The notes under the pieces are model-generated. The model searched no databases. It had not been told where the DNA came from and was given only the letters and a program-made list of their open reading frames with translations. From positions 186,001 to 250,000 of the forward strand of contig NZ_JBMDYO010000003.1 of assembly GCF_049310885.1 (NCBI RefSeq): a DNA stretch of 64,000 nucleotides, written 5' to 3'. Below, piece by piece: positions 17,258 through 26,691 of the stretch. The translations under genes and the position numbers were made by a program. Origin of the DNA: CAYZJV01 sp049310885 (GTDB lineage Bacteria; Spirochaetota; Spirochaetia; Sphaerochaetales; Sphaerochaetaceae). The first letter of the stretch is position 1; each line of letters starts with the position of its first letter.

Positions 17258-18739
17258 ATGGAAACGATTCTGAAGATGAAGGAAATAAGAAAAAGCTTCT
17301 TTGGTGTTGAAGTCCTTCATGGCCAGGATTTTGAAGTGGCAAAGGGTGAGGTTGTCGCACTGTGCGGCGAGAATGGAGCAGGTAAGTCTACATTAATGAA
17401 GATTCTTGCTGGAGTATATACTTATGACAGTGGAGAGATCGAGTATAAAAATAAAAAATTAGGTCCTGGCATAACACCTTTGGAAGTGCAGCATCTTGGA
17501 ATTTCCATGATTCATCAAGAACTAAATCTACTGGAAGACTTGACAGTAGCCCAAAATATTTTTCTCTGTAGAGAGCCGCGAACCAAGCTTGGTTTAATTG
17601 ATTATAAAAAAATGAATAATGATGCAGAAATTTTATTGAAACGGCTTGGAGAAAAGATCAATCCATCAAAGAAGGTTCATGAACTTAAAATTGCACAGAA
17701 GCAGATGGTCGAAATTGCAAAAGCCATATCTTTTAATGTTGAGTTATTGATTATGGATGAGCCTACATCGGTACTCACCAGTAAAGAGACTGAAATATTA
17801 TTCAATTTGATTCGGAATTTAAGTAAAGAGGGAGTAGCAACAGTCTATATTTCTCATCGACTTAAGGAGATTGTAGAGCTATGTGAGACTGTCTCAGTTC
17901 TACGTGATGGGAATTTTGTCGCAAAGAGGCAAGTTTCAGAGGTGACAGTAAAAGATATTGCTACTTTAATGGTTGGTCGTGAAGTAAAAGAATCGATGAC
18001 TTCTGATTACAACGGAAGTGGTGATGTAGTTCTAGAAACAAAAAATATCTCAGATTCTATGCTTAAAGACATTTCATTTTCTTTACGTAAGGGAGAAATC
18101 CTTGGATTTAGTGGCCTCGTCGGAGCCGGTAGAAGTGAGCTGATGGAAGTTATTTTCGGGATACGAAAACCTGTTAGTGGGAAAGTCTATATCCAAGGAA
18201 AACCAGTAACTATTAAGAATCCCATCGATGCGATCAAATCGACTATTGGATTTGTCACTGAAGATCGTAAGGATACTGGATTGGTTCTAGGTAGGGATAT
18301 TCTAGATAACATCAACTATGAATATTGGTTAAAGAGGCGGGGTTTATTTAGGAATAATCTAGAATCAACACGCCGTGCAGAAAGTGGTATCAGTAAATTA
18401 GGTATCCGATGTACTGGCCATGGACAGCAGGTTAGTAACCTATCTGGTGGTAACCAGCAAAAGGTAGTGTTGGGTAAATGGCTGATTGCTGATGCAAAAA
18501 TTCTTATTCTGGATGAACCAACTAGAGGTGTTGATGTTGGCGCTCGGCAAGAAATATATAAAGTGATAAACGAACTTTCAAAGAGTGGTATCTCAATTAT
18601 TATTGTTTCCTCAGATCTGCCAGAGATCATGAGTATTTGTCAACGAGTCTTAGTGATGCATGAGGGGCGTCTGACAGGAGCTCTTGATAACTCAGAGATG
18701 ACTGAAGCAAAAATTATGTACTATGCAACAAATGTATAA
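17258..18739 (+). CDS. Ribose-type sugar ABC transporter ATP-binding protein
   Basis: 493 residues with two ABC halves. The first has Walker A GENGAGKSTLMK near residue 43 and MDEPTSVL. The second half begins with the degenerate GLVGAGRSEL and carries LSGGNQQKVVL and LDEPTRGVDVGARQ. This is the RbsA/XylG/MglA layout (CUT2 class). It works with the permease 14 bases downstream and the binding protein after that. The sugar is unknown; the linked isomerase and dehydrogenase suggest that it feeds the pathway at 15-26 kb. Confidence 0.93.
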   Translation: METILKMKEIRKSFFGVEVLHGQDFEVAKGEVVALCGENGAGKSTLMKILAGVYTYDSGEIEYKNKKLGPGITPLEVQHLGISMIHQELNLLEDLTVAQNIFLCREPRTKLGLIDYKKMNNDAEILLKRLGEKINPSKKVHELKIAQKQMVEIAKAISFNVELLIMDEPTSVLTSKETEILFNLIRNLSKEGVATVYISHRLKEIVELCETVSVLRDGNFVAKRQVSEVTVKDIATLMVGREVKESMTSDYNGSGDVVLETKNISDSMLKDISFSLRKGEILGFSGLVGAGRSELMEVIFGIRKPVSGKVYIQGKPVTIKNPIDAIKSTIGFVTEDRKDTGLVLGRDILDNINYEYWLKRRGLFRNNLESTRRAESGISKLGIRCTGHGQQVSNLSGGNQQKVVLGKWLIADAKILILDEPTRGVDVGARQEIYKVINELSKSGISIIIVSSDLPEIMSICQRVLVMHEGRLTGALDNSEMTEAKIMYYATNV

Positions 18740-18753
18740 CTGGAGAGCTAAAG

Positions 18754-19734
18754 ATGGAAAGAATTAAGCAGCAAGTAAGTATAGGCAACATAGTGGTCAG
18801 TATATGGAAAAAGTATAGTATTGTAGTTGTCTTTTTTGTGATAATTGCAATCTGCGGAATTCTTGCTCCAAGATTTTTACATCCAAACAATTTGCTGAAT
18901 ATATTGAGGAATACATCGATTGTTGGTGTAATCGCGCTGGGGATGACGTTTGTGATAATCGGAGGTGGTATTGATCTCTCTAGTGGTCCTGTCATGGCAA
19001 CAGCTGGAGCAGCCTTAATATTCATGCAAAAAATGGTGACTGAAACTGGAGAGGCTGTATATCCTTTGTGGTTTGCGGTTATTGTATGTTGGTTAATTGG
19101 TACTGCATTTGGATTTATCAATGGAGTCATCATTACAAAAGCAAAGTTACCCCCTTTTATTGTTACTCTTGCAGTTGGAATTATCGCAAGATCACTTGTT
19201 ATGTACTTTGGCCGAGGTGCAACTATAATGGGTAGGAGAGTTCCTGAGTTCACACGAATTGGAAGTGGATCAATCTTAGGAATTCCCACACCGTTTATTA
19301 TTGCAACAATACTAGCAATTTTATTTCATTTCATGTTGACGAGGACAAAGTTCGGGACCTATGTATTTGCTGTTGGCGGTAATGAAAATGCTTCAAGGTA
19401 TTCTGGTATAAAAGTTGATAGGATGAAGATCTATACTTATATGCTGGTAGGATTTTGTGCAGGCCTTGCAGCTACGATTGAAATGTCTAGGATGGCTGCT
19501 GTTGCGACGACAACGAGCGGAGCCCAATATGAATTTGAGGCAATCACTGCGGTTATTGTTGGAGGTACTGCCTTGACTGGTGGTAGAGGGCGTATATTGG
19601 GAACAGTTGTCGGTTTTATAATTCTTGGAATCGTAAACAATATGATGATCATGCTTAACATCTCTCCCTACCTCTCTGGAGCCGTTAAGGGTGCCGTAAT
19701 TCTTTTCGCCGTTTTGATGCAGAGAAAAGACTAA
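18754..19734 (+). CDS. Ribose-type sugar ABC transporter permease
   Basis: 326 residues, hydrophobic throughout, with RbsC-class motifs: LGMTFVIIGGGIDLSSGPVM near residue 65, PPFIVTLAVGIIARSLV, VGGNENASRYSGIKV and AVIVGGTALTGGRG. It forms the homodimeric channel of the CUT2 importer whose ATPase and binding protein flank it. The 14-base gaps indicate one transcript. Confidence 0.93.
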   Translation: MERIKQQVSIGNIVVSIWKKYSIVVVFFVIIAICGILAPRFLHPNNLLNILRNTSIVGVIALGMTFVIIGGGIDLSSGPVMATAGAALIFMQKMVTETGEAVYPLWFAVIVCWLIGTAFGFINGVIITKAKLPPFIVTLAVGIIARSLVMYFGRGATIMGRRVPEFTRIGSGSILGIPTPFIIATILAILFHFMLTRTKFGTYVFAVGGNENASRYSGIKVDRMKIYTYMLVGFCAGLAATIEMSRMAAVATTTSGAQYEFEAITAVIVGGTALTGGRGRILGTVVGFIILGIVNNMMIMLNISPYLSGAVKGAVILFAVLMQRKD

Positions 19735-19782
19735 TAAATCACGTTTATCCGTATGGATAAACTAAAAAAAATGGAGGTCTAT

Positions 19783-20736
19783 ATGAAAAAGACAATGCTT
19801 TTGACTCTGGTTTTCGTATTGGTAGTCTCAAGTGTAGGACTGTTTGCTGCTGGACAAGCAGAATCAGCTGGAGGAAAGATGCGGGTAGCCGTTTCGCTTC
19901 CTCCTGCAAATAATTCATGGCAAGCAAAACTACTTGATACTGTTCTCGAAGAAACTGCGAAGGATACTGATGAATTTGAGTTTACTGTGAAAAATGCAGT
20001 TGACGATGCTGATCAGTTCAATATGCTTCAAACTTTCAAAGACGGTGGATACGATATGATTATTGTACTTCCAGGGAATGGAACTTTGATGACACCAATC
20101 TGTGAAGAAATCTATGAATCTGGAACCAAGGTAATGATCCTTGACCGCCCGATAGAAAGTGACAAATATACAGTCTTGTTGGCTGGCGATAACTATGGTG
20201 CTGGTGTAAATGGAGCAAAATATCTTGGAGAAAGACTGAATGGTCGTGGTCAGATTGCTGTCTTGAGAAGTTATGTTGGAATTCCTATTGATCTTGAACG
20301 TTATAATGGATTCATGGACACACTCAAAGCTGAGTATCCTGGTATCAAAGTTCTTGTTGAGGGTGATGGTGAATTCAATCAAGAGGCTGGCTTGAAAGCC
20401 ATGTCCAACATTCTTCCTGCATATCCTAAGCTTGATGCTGTATTCTGTCAGGATGATGAAACCGCAATTGGAGCTCTTACAGCGATTGAAAGCGCCAACC
20501 GAAAGGATATACAATTTGTTACCGGAATGGGTGGAGCTAAAAACGCTTACGATCGAATGGCTGCGAATGATCCTCTTTATGGGGCTTCAATGTCATACTT
20601 CCCCTCAATGGGCGGTGATGGAATCCGGCTTGCAAAAGAAATCCTTCGTGGAGGTGATTTTGAGAAGGATAATCTTGCACCTAGCTATATCGTCACATCT
20701 GAGAATGTTCAAGAATTTATGGATGAGGCATATTAA
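19783..20736 (+). CDS. Ribose-type periplasmic sugar-binding protein
   Basis: 317 residues. The signal peptide MKKTMLLTLVFVLVVSSVG runs to LFAAGQAES without a lipobox. The mature protein is a type I periplasmic binding fold (Peripla_BP_4), with AVSLPPANNSWQAKL, DMIIVLPGNGTLMTP, LDRPIESDKY and VFCQDDETAIGAL. ATG 19783 is preceded by GGAGG; the first ten codons of the longer open frame are upstream of it. It is the receptor of the importer encoded at 17258-19734; its ligand is unknown. Confidence 0.9.
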   Translation: MKKTMLLTLVFVLVVSSVGLFAAGQAESAGGKMRVAVSLPPANNSWQAKLLDTVLEETAKDTDEFEFTVKNAVDDADQFNMLQTFKDGGYDMIIVLPGNGTLMTPICEEIYESGTKVMILDRPIESDKYTVLLAGDNYGAGVNGAKYLGERLNGRGQIAVLRSYVGIPIDLERYNGFMDTLKAEYPGIKVLVEGDGEFNQEAGLKAMSNILPAYPKLDAVFCQDDETAIGALTAIESANRKDIQFVTGMGGAKNAYDRMAANDPLYGASMSYFPSMGGDGIRLAKEILRGGDFEKDNLAPSYIVTSENVQEFMDEAY

Positions 20737-20751
20737 TAGAGAATTTTTCGA

Positions 20752-20776
20752 GGGGGGCGCACTCCTGCGCCCCTCC
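20752..20776 (+). terminator. GC-rich hairpin after the binding-protein gene
   Basis: GGGGCGC (20754-20760) pairs with GCGCCCC (20767-20773) around a six-base loop. There is no T-run, so it may stabilise or process the transcript rather than terminate it. Confidence 0.5.
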
Positions 20777-20832
20777 TAATACTTATGTGGAATTTTTTCC
20801 TCATATGCTCTCAGGGGAATGCAAGAAACCAA

Positions 20833-21570
20833 ATGATTAATCAGAAACTACCTCGATATGCGCAAGTCTATGCGAGGTTAAAGAAACAGATTGAGTCACA
20901 TGCGTATAAGGTAGGTGAATTTCTTCCTCCCGAACCGGAACTGGAGAAAATTTTTCATGTGAGTAGAACAACTGTCAGAAAAGCCGTTGAGATGCTCTCC
21001 CAAGAAGGTTTGGTGTACATCCAGCAAGGACGAGGAACGGAAGTATTAAATGTAACACCAACACAACAGCTGCAATATGTAACTTCATTTTCAGAAACTC
21101 TGAGAGAACAAGGCTTTCAAGTCGAATACGATAATATAAGTGTGGAAATAATCCATGCATCAGTAGAAATCGCCGAGTTACTACAGGTCGCTCCAGGGAA
21201 AGACATTATTAGACTCAATAGAACAGCAATCGTTAAAGAGAAACCGTTGGCTCTTATTACTAATTTCTTACTAGCAGATATCTTGCCAAATTTTACTGGA
21301 GCTATCATAAAGATGAAATCTTTATATGAATTTCTTGAGTCAGAATATAATTTGGTGATAGATTCAGCGAATGACTTCATTACAGCAAAACCTGCTACAA
21401 AGGAAGAGTCAAAAGAACTCGAAATTTCGATGGGATACCCATTATTGCAAGTTAAGAGAATCTCTTTTATTAAGGCGAGGCCAATTGAATTTGTTCTTTT
21501 ACGAATAATTGGCGATAAGTATGAATACTTTGTTCATACAAAAGAACGACCACCACATATTATTAGATAG
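20833..21570 (+). CDS. GntR-family (HutC/UTRA) transcriptional regulator
   Basis: 245 residues: winged helix with PPEPELEKIFHVSRTTVRKA and IQQGRGTEVL, then a UTRA domain beginning near residue 75 (QYVTSFSETLREQG). The open frame allows an earlier ATG at 20785, but the preceding residues do not resemble the family, so ATG 20833 is used; its ribosome-binding site is weak. Four bases separate its stop from a LacI-type regulator, so two unrelated regulators are co-expressed between the importer and the kinase operon. A candidate operator is the palindrome at 22671-22686. Confidence 0.85.
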   Translation: MINQKLPRYAQVYARLKKQIESHAYKVGEFLPPEPELEKIFHVSRTTVRKAVEMLSQEGLVYIQQGRGTEVLNVTPTQQLQYVTSFSETLREQGFQVEYDNISVEIIHASVEIAELLQVAPGKDIIRLNRTAIVKEKPLALITNFLLADILPNFTGAIIKMKSLYEFLESEYNLVIDSANDFITAKPATKEESKELEISMGYPLLQVKRISFIKARPIEFVLLRIIGDKYEYFVHTKERPPHIIR

Positions 21571-21574
21571 GTTC

Positions 21575-22609
21575 ATGAGTACTACTATTAAAGAAGTCGC
21601 TCGACTGGCAGGCGTTTCGAGAGGAACTGTTGACAGGGTGATTCACAATAGACCAGGTGTCAATCCCGACCTCAGGAGGAAAATTCTCTCCATTCTCAAA
21701 GAAGTTGAATACACTCCAAACTTTGCGGGTAGAGCTTTGGTTCATTCAAATAGAAGATATAGGATTGGTGTAGTTCTTTCACCAGATTTCAATCCATTTG
21801 TTGAACAAGTCAAACAGGGAATCAAGGAAGAAGCCGATCAGATTGCTGAATTTGGAGTTGAGCTCAATATTGAAGTTGTTCGTGCATTTGATACAAGAGA
21901 ACAACTTTCGATGCTTGACTCTCTTTATTCCAGCGGTATTTCTGCTATCGCTATTGTCCCAGTTGATGACTCTTTAATAAAAGAAAAAATTGACTGGATA
22001 GTATCACAAGGCATACCCGTTGTAACATTCAACTCGGATCTTCAAGGATGTAGAAGATTATGTTTTATTGGGCAAGACAACTATAAAGCAGGAAAAACTC
22101 AAGGAAGATTGGCCAGTATGTTTCTTCGGAAAGATCCAAGACCTTCGAAAGTTTTAGTAATTTCAAGCACGGATCATCTCACTTGTCATAAAGAGCGGGT
22201 GAAGGGATTCTTAGAGAAGATATCGACCTACAGAAATATCGAAATGATAGGATATGAAGAAAATTATGACATGGATAGTTTGTCAAGGCAAATTACAACG
22301 CGATATCTTGAGAAGCATAATGATATTTCCTTGATCTACTTGACTGGAGGTGGTATCTCTGGAGTAGCACAAGCCTTGGTAGAGAAAAATGTTGCTGGAA
22401 AGATATATATACTTTGCCATGACTTGATACCTAAAAGTTTAGAACTCCTGAGAGCGGGGATTGTTGATATCGTAATTGGTCAAGATCCTTTTAAACAAGG
22501 AGCTTTACCAATAAAAATTCTTTATGAATATTTGTTTCTAAAAAAATACCCACAACTAGAATTTTATCATACGGGGATCGAAATATTTACAAGCGAGAAC
22601 TGTTCTTAA
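21575..22609 (+). CDS. LacI-family transcriptional regulator
   Basis: 344 residues. The helix-turn-helix is IKEVARLAGVSRGTVDRVIH at residues 5-24, followed by the hinge region and a periplasmic-binding-protein-like effector domain (RYRIGVVLSPDFNPF onward). The recognition helix reads SRGTVDRVIHN instead of the usual SxxTVSRVLN, so DNA preference may be unusual. The start ATG 21575 follows the upstream GntR stop closely. The effector domain resembles ribose-type binding proteins, consistent with sensing the sugar of the adjacent importer. Confidence 0.87.
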   Translation: MSTTIKEVARLAGVSRGTVDRVIHNRPGVNPDLRRKILSILKEVEYTPNFAGRALVHSNRRYRIGVVLSPDFNPFVEQVKQGIKEEADQIAEFGVELNIEVVRAFDTREQLSMLDSLYSSGISAIAIVPVDDSLIKEKIDWIVSQGIPVVTFNSDLQGCRRLCFIGQDNYKAGKTQGRLASMFLRKDPRPSKVLVISSTDHLTCHKERVKGFLEKISTYRNIEMIGYEENYDMDSLSRQITTRYLEKHNDISLIYLTGGGISGVAQALVEKNVAGKIYILCHDLIPKSLELLRAGIVDIVIGQDPFKQGALPIKILYEYLFLKKYPQLEFYHTGIEIFTSENCS

Positions 22610-22641
22610 TGACAAGAGTTTATGAGATATAGAGAAGTTTG

Positions 22642-22670
22642 TTGTATCGTCAAAATTTCTATAGTATGAT
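22642..22670 (+). promoter_or_regulatory. Promoter of the kinase-epimerase operon
   Basis: TTGTAT (22642-22647), a 17-base spacer and TATGAT (22665-22670). Confidence 0.55.
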
Positions 22671-22686
22671 TTGTGTACGTGCACAA
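22671..22686 (+). promoter_or_regulatory. Palindromic operator candidate at the kinase promoter
   Basis: TTGTGTACGTGCACAA is palindromic at 14 of 16 positions and begins right after the -10 box, an ideal repressor position. The TTGT...ACAA ends are typical of HutC-type GntR sites. The two regulators encoded just upstream are the likely readers. Confidence 0.55.
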
Positions 22687-22715
22687 TATGGTGTTAGAGA
22701 AAAGAGGAGGACCAT

Positions 22716-23678
22716 ATGGCAGAAATTTGGACTATGGGAGAGCTCTTGGTTGAGATTATGCGGCCAAGAGCTGATATGCCGTTTGAGAGGACCAACAAAT
22801 TTTTGGGACCATTTCCTAGTGGAGCCCCAGCCATTTGTATAGATACCGCTGCTAGGTTGGGGAAGAAAGCAGGGATTATTGGAGGGGTTGGAGACGATGG
22901 ATTTGGAAAAAATCTTGTTAAAAGATTAGAAGCAGATGGTGTTGACTGCAGATATGTTACCACAATAGAGGGTTCTACAGGTGTGGCTTTCATTTCTTAC
23001 ACTTCAGATGGATCTAGGGAATATATTTTCCATATCAAAGATACGCCTTCCGTTAAAGTAAAGAGACCAGAAGAATTACATGTTGGAAATTCAGGATATT
23101 TCCATTTGATGGGATGTTCTTTGTTTATGGATACAAAATTTACCAAAGAGATACTTGAAACTATGAAAGAATTTATAGAGAAGGGATTTCAAATTTCTTT
23201 CGATCCAAATATCAGATCCGAACTCCTAAAAGGAGATGAGATGGCAAATACTATAACACCTGTACTTGAACAATGCTCTGTACTTCTCCCTGGTTTGGAT
23301 GAATTGTTGATGCTTTCTAGGAAGCGAAATATTGATGATGCAATCAAGTATATGTTTGAAAACTATCGAAAACTTTCAATCATTGCAATCAAGCTGGGAG
23401 GAAGAGGATGTCGTATAGTGACTAGGAGCGATGATTTTTCCGTGAAAGCTCCACGAGTCAAAGAAGTTGATCCAACGGGAGCCGGGGATTGTTTTGATGC
23501 TGGGTTCCTGAGTGTACTATGTGATGGGGGAGATTTGATTGAAGCTGCAATTACTGCATCTGCTGTTGGGGCCCTCAATGTTCAGGCATTCGGCCCAATG
23601 GAGGGAAAAATCACTAAGAGAACCTTAAGCAAAATGATCAATACAATTAAAGAAAGTATGAAAATGGAGGAACTTTAA
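22716..23678 (+). CDS. PfkB-family carbohydrate kinase
   Basis: 320 residues. The substrate-side start MGELLVEIMRPRADMPFER is followed by GGVGDDGFGKNLV and the catalytic motif DPTGAGDCFDAGF near residue 255. The overall look is of the KDG-kinase/fructokinase branch that phosphorylates free sugars or keto-sugar acids. GAGGAGG lies five bases before the ATG. It heads an operon with two epimerases, two bases before the first, which fits a route in which an epimerised ketose is phosphorylated. The exact sugar cannot be read from the sequence. Confidence 0.85.
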   Translation: MAEIWTMGELLVEIMRPRADMPFERTNKFLGPFPSGAPAICIDTAARLGKKAGIIGGVGDDGFGKNLVKRLEADGVDCRYVTTIEGSTGVAFISYTSDGSREYIFHIKDTPSVKVKRPEELHVGNSGYFHLMGCSLFMDTKFTKEILETMKEFIEKGFQISFDPNIRSELLKGDEMANTITPVLEQCSVLLPGLDELLMLSRKRNIDDAIKYMFENYRKLSIIAIKLGGRGCRIVTRSDDFSVKAPRVKEVDPTGAGDCFDAGFLSVLCDGGDLIEAAITASAVGALNVQAFGPMEGKITKRTLSKMINTIKESMKMEEL

Positions 23679-23680
23679 GT

Positions 23681-24541
23681 ATGAATAAGATCGGAATTCA
23701 CTATGGGAGTTTTGTTAGTAATTGGATGGATGATCAATTTCCACTAATTAGGAAAGTTAAGGAGCTTGGGTTTGATTTGCTTGAATTTGGAAGTGATTTC
23801 CTCTTATCTCAGGATGATGAAGGATTATTGAAGTTGAAAACTGAAGCAGAAGTCCAAAATATTGATCTCACTATTAGTCTAGGCTTAACGCCTGATCAAG
23901 ATATTGGATCTCCAATAAGGGCTGAGAGAGAGGCTGGGAAAAGCTTGCTAAAACAAACAGCGGTTGCCATGCGCAAAGCCGGCATTTCTGATGTGAGTGG
24001 GATACTTTATTGTGCTTGGAATGGTAAAATTAACTCGTACGATGAAAAATCGAAAAGGTGGGACAATAGTATTGCTTCTATGAAGGAAATTTCAAAAGTA
24101 TTCGAAGACAATGGAGTCTATATCAATGTTGAGGTTGCTAATCGTTTCGAGAATTATTTAATCAATACTTGTGATGAAGCTTTGGCATATCTTGATCAAG
24201 TTGAATCAGAACATGTAGGTCTTCATCTTGATACTTTTCATATGAATATTGAGGAAGAATCTTTCGTCACTCCAATCTTAAAAGCACATAAGAGGATGAG
24301 ATATTTTCATATTGGTGAAAATAATCGCAAAATGCCAGGCTTGGGAATGATGCCTTGGAAAACAATTTTTGACACCTTGAAATTCGTTGGTTACAGTCGT
24401 CCTATCTCTATGGAACCATTTGTTCGGCCGGGAGGAGAAGTGGGGTCTGCTGTAAGCTTATATCGTGAGATGATGGACTTGTCTGATTATGAAAATGATC
24501 TTAAGCGGTCCTTGGCCTTCGTGAAATCGATGCTGAAGTAA
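23681..24541 (+). CDS. D-tagatose/D-psicose 3-epimerase-like protein
   Basis: 286 residues, TIM barrel. The segment HIGENNRKMPGLGMMPW near residue 209 closely resembles the HxGExNRRxPG signature of ketose 3-epimerases. Metal ligands are apparent as Glu in NVEVANR, Asp in LHLDTFHM, His in FHIGE and Glu in SMEPFV. Such enzymes interconvert ketohexoses at C3 using Mn or Co. It lies two bases after the kinase gene, whose last codons carry its ribosome-binding site. Confidence 0.8.
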   Translation: MNKIGIHYGSFVSNWMDDQFPLIRKVKELGFDLLEFGSDFLLSQDDEGLLKLKTEAEVQNIDLTISLGLTPDQDIGSPIRAEREAGKSLLKQTAVAMRKAGISDVSGILYCAWNGKINSYDEKSKRWDNSIASMKEISKVFEDNGVYINVEVANRFENYLINTCDEALAYLDQVESEHVGLHLDTFHMNIEEESFVTPILKAHKRMRYFHIGENNRKMPGLGMMPWKTIFDTLKFVGYSRPISMEPFVRPGGEVGSAVSLYREMMDLSDYENDLKRSLAFVKSMLK

Positions 24542-24556
24542 AAGGGGGTAATGTAT

Positions 24557-25534
24557 ATGAAAATGGGATTTTTTACAGCGAATTTTTCTGAAAAACCATT
24601 AAAAGATATCGCGAAAATGGTTGTAGAGTATGGGTATGAAGCAATTGAGATTCCTGTATATGAAGGGAATGGTCAACTTGAAATTGAAGAAGTTTTACAA
24701 GGAAACAACGCAAAGAAAGTTCTTGAACTTACAAGAGGTCTCGGTCTCGAAATTTCTGCGCTAAGTAATCATCCTGAATCTTTTCTCGTAATGGGACCTA
24801 CTGGAGTTGATACTGATTTTATTATGAAGGGTTCTGCAGAAGAGAAGATAAAACATGGAACTACCCGTTTGATACGCACTGCCCAAGCTGCAAATGCACT
24901 TGGAGTTGATGTTGTAGTAGGATATCCTGGCGTTGAAAATTGGGGGAGATTTTTCTTTTTTCCGTATGGTCAAGGATGGGAAGAGTATGAGCAACAGTTT
25001 GTGGAACGATTTACTCCAATTCTTGATGAATTTAAAAAGTATGGTGTGAAATTTGCAGTTGAACCACATCCAAACAGTTTTATATATGATATTCATACAG
25101 CTGAAAGAGCGATAGAATTAGTTGATAATCATCCAGCACTTGGCTACAATTTTGACCCTGCAAATATTCTTTACCTAGCTATTTCTCCTCAGATTTTCAT
25201 TGATAGGCTCGGTGATCGCATATTCCATGTTCATGCCAAAGATGCGGAGCTGGTTGAGCATAATTTAGCAACTGGAGGAACTCTCATGCAAGGAGATATG
25301 AGAAGACTTGACCGATCGTTCCGTTTTAGAATTCCTGGTTGGGGTGATGTTCCTTGGAAGAAGGTTATCACAGAGCTTTCAATGGTCGGGTATAAAGGTG
25401 TGCTTAGCTATGAACATGAAGATGTTACCATGAGCAGAATGGATGGAGTTAAAAAGACCGCGGCTTATTTAAAACCTCTGATTATTGAGGCGGCATATGA
25501 AGGAAGGACAGATAAGCTGTTTAGCGACAATTAA
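24557..25534 (+). CDS. Sugar phosphate isomerase/epimerase (paralogue of 26692-27666)
   Basis: 325 residues, TIM barrel. Metal ligands: Glu in AVEPHPN, Asp in NFDPAN, His in HVHAKD and Glu in SYEHEDVTM. It shares long identical stretches with the protein at 26692-27666 (FRFRIPGWG, VITELSM, EHEDVTMSR, EPHPN) and the same length, so the two are paralogues. ATG 24557 is preferred over ATG 24551, which is too close to the GGGGG ribosome-binding site. It closes the kinase operon and is followed by a bidirectional terminator. The substrate is unknown; inosose- or keto-glycoside-active enzymes have this form. Confidence 0.8.
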   Translation: MKMGFFTANFSEKPLKDIAKMVVEYGYEAIEIPVYEGNGQLEIEEVLQGNNAKKVLELTRGLGLEISALSNHPESFLVMGPTGVDTDFIMKGSAEEKIKHGTTRLIRTAQAANALGVDVVVGYPGVENWGRFFFFPYGQGWEEYEQQFVERFTPILDEFKKYGVKFAVEPHPNSFIYDIHTAERAIELVDNHPALGYNFDPANILYLAISPQIFIDRLGDRIFHVHAKDAELVEHNLATGGTLMQGDMRRLDRSFRFRIPGWGDVPWKKVITELSMVGYKGVLSYEHEDVTMSRMDGVKKTAAYLKPLIIEAAYEGRTDKLFSDN

Positions 25535-25560
25535 ATAAAGAAACTATTAAATTTTGTAAA

Positions 25561-25593
25561 TTAAAAGCCTGCCACTAATTGGCAGGCTTCTTA
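25561..25593. terminator. Bidirectional terminator between convergent operons
   Basis: AAGCCTGCC (25565-25573) and GGCAGGCTT (25581-25589) form a 9-bp stem with a 7-base loop. The minus strand continues TTTTAATTT after the stem; the plus strand has a weaker T-rich tail. Confidence 0.8.
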
Positions 25594-25614
25594 ACGTTTT
25601 CAGTATCAATATTT

Positions 25615-26676
25615 CTATAAATCCACCACTTCAGAACCTACGACAGGGGAAATAAAAATCTTTACGAGACTTCTATCCTTTTGTAATAGATTGAGAGCTT
25701 CTTCCATCTTGTCCAATGGCATAATTTTTGAGAACAGTGGCTTAGGGTCTATCCTCCCATGGGATATGAGTGTGATAGCATCCGACCAATCAGTTCCAAC
25801 TCCAGCACATGAGCTCGTTATTTTTTTCTCACTTAACACTAACTTCGCAGGATTAATCCGCATGAAATCATCATCTCCAGTGATACCGAATGCAGCTAAA
25901 GTACCTCCAGGTCGTAGCATTTCAAAGGCTTGTTCATAGGTTTCTGAAGTACCTACGGATTCAATAACATAGTCAGCTCCTCGTCCGTTGGTCAACTCTT
26001 TAACTCGCGCTACTGGATTTGGATATTCTTCTGTACTGATGACAATATCAGCTCCAAGTTTCTTGGCCAATTCCAATCGCTCTTTATTCCTTCCTATAAC
26101 AATGATCGGGGCTGCTCCTCGTTGCTTCGCCGCTGCGGCATGAAGACTTCCCAATCCACTGCCTAAAATTGCAATGGAAGAACCTGCTTTCATATCCAGT
26201 GCTTTCATTGAGTGAATCACACATGAAGTAGGTTCAATAAAAGCTGCTTCAAGCATATCCATGGCCTCAGGAATAATATGAACTTGCTTCCAAGGCACTT
26301 TAACATATTCCGCGAAAGCTCCATCGATATGAATTCCTAGCTGACTAAATTCGGGACACAGGAGAGTCTCTCCTTTTCTGCAATAAAAGCAATGGCCACA
26401 CCCCATATTGATGTCGGCAGTCACTCTATCTCCAATCGACAACCCGATTGCTTCTTTTCCAATTTCAGCGATAGTGCCAGAGAACTCATGTCCTGCTATA
26501 AGTGGAAGCTTGTCTGCAGAATACTTGCCGGTATAGATACTCCAATCAGTTCCACAGATTCCTGTATAGGTAACTTTTATCAATACTTCCGAATCATTAA
26601 TTTCAGGAACTGGGACATCTTTAATAGTTATCTTTCCTGGTTTTTCATAAACAGCTGCTTTCATTGTTTTGCCCAT
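25615..26676 (-). CDS. Zinc-dependent medium-chain alcohol/polyol dehydrogenase
   Basis: 353 residues of the sorbitol/threonine dehydrogenase type. Catalytic zinc ligands lie in GICGTDWS and GHEFSG. The structural-zinc loop is MGCGHCFYCRKGETLLCPEF. The NAD-binding motif is ILGSGLGSLHAA. It oxidises a secondary alcohol of a polyol or sugar to a ketone. It is encoded 15 bases after the epimerase at 26692-27666 on the same strand, so the two form a short operon. Confidence 0.87.
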   Translation of the reverse strand: MGKTMKAAVYEKPGKITIKDVPVPEINDSEVLIKVTYTGICGTDWSIYTGKYSADKLPLIAGHEFSGTIAEIGKEAIGLSIGDRVTADINMGCGHCFYCRKGETLLCPEFSQLGIHIDGAFAEYVKVPWKQVHIIPEAMDMLEAAFIEPTSCVIHSMKALDMKAGSSIAILGSGLGSLHAAAAKQRGAAPIIVIGRNKERLELAKKLGADIVISTEEYPNPVARVKELTNGRGADYVIESVGTSETYEQAFEMLRPGGTLAAFGITGDDDFMRINPAKLVLSEKKITSSCAGVGTDWSDAITLISHGRIDPKPLFSKIMPLDKMEEALNLLQKDRSLVKIFISPVVGSEVVDL

Positions 26677-26691
26677 AATATGTTTGTCTCC

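Noticed and set aside
18714..19289. 191-codon minus-strand frame opposite the permease at 18754
   Set aside because: A shadow of a membrane protein gene; hydrophobic composition mirrors the sense strand and there is no start signal.
19930..20514. 194-codon minus-strand frame opposite the binding protein
   Set aside because: Shadow of the binding-protein gene; no motifs or start signal.
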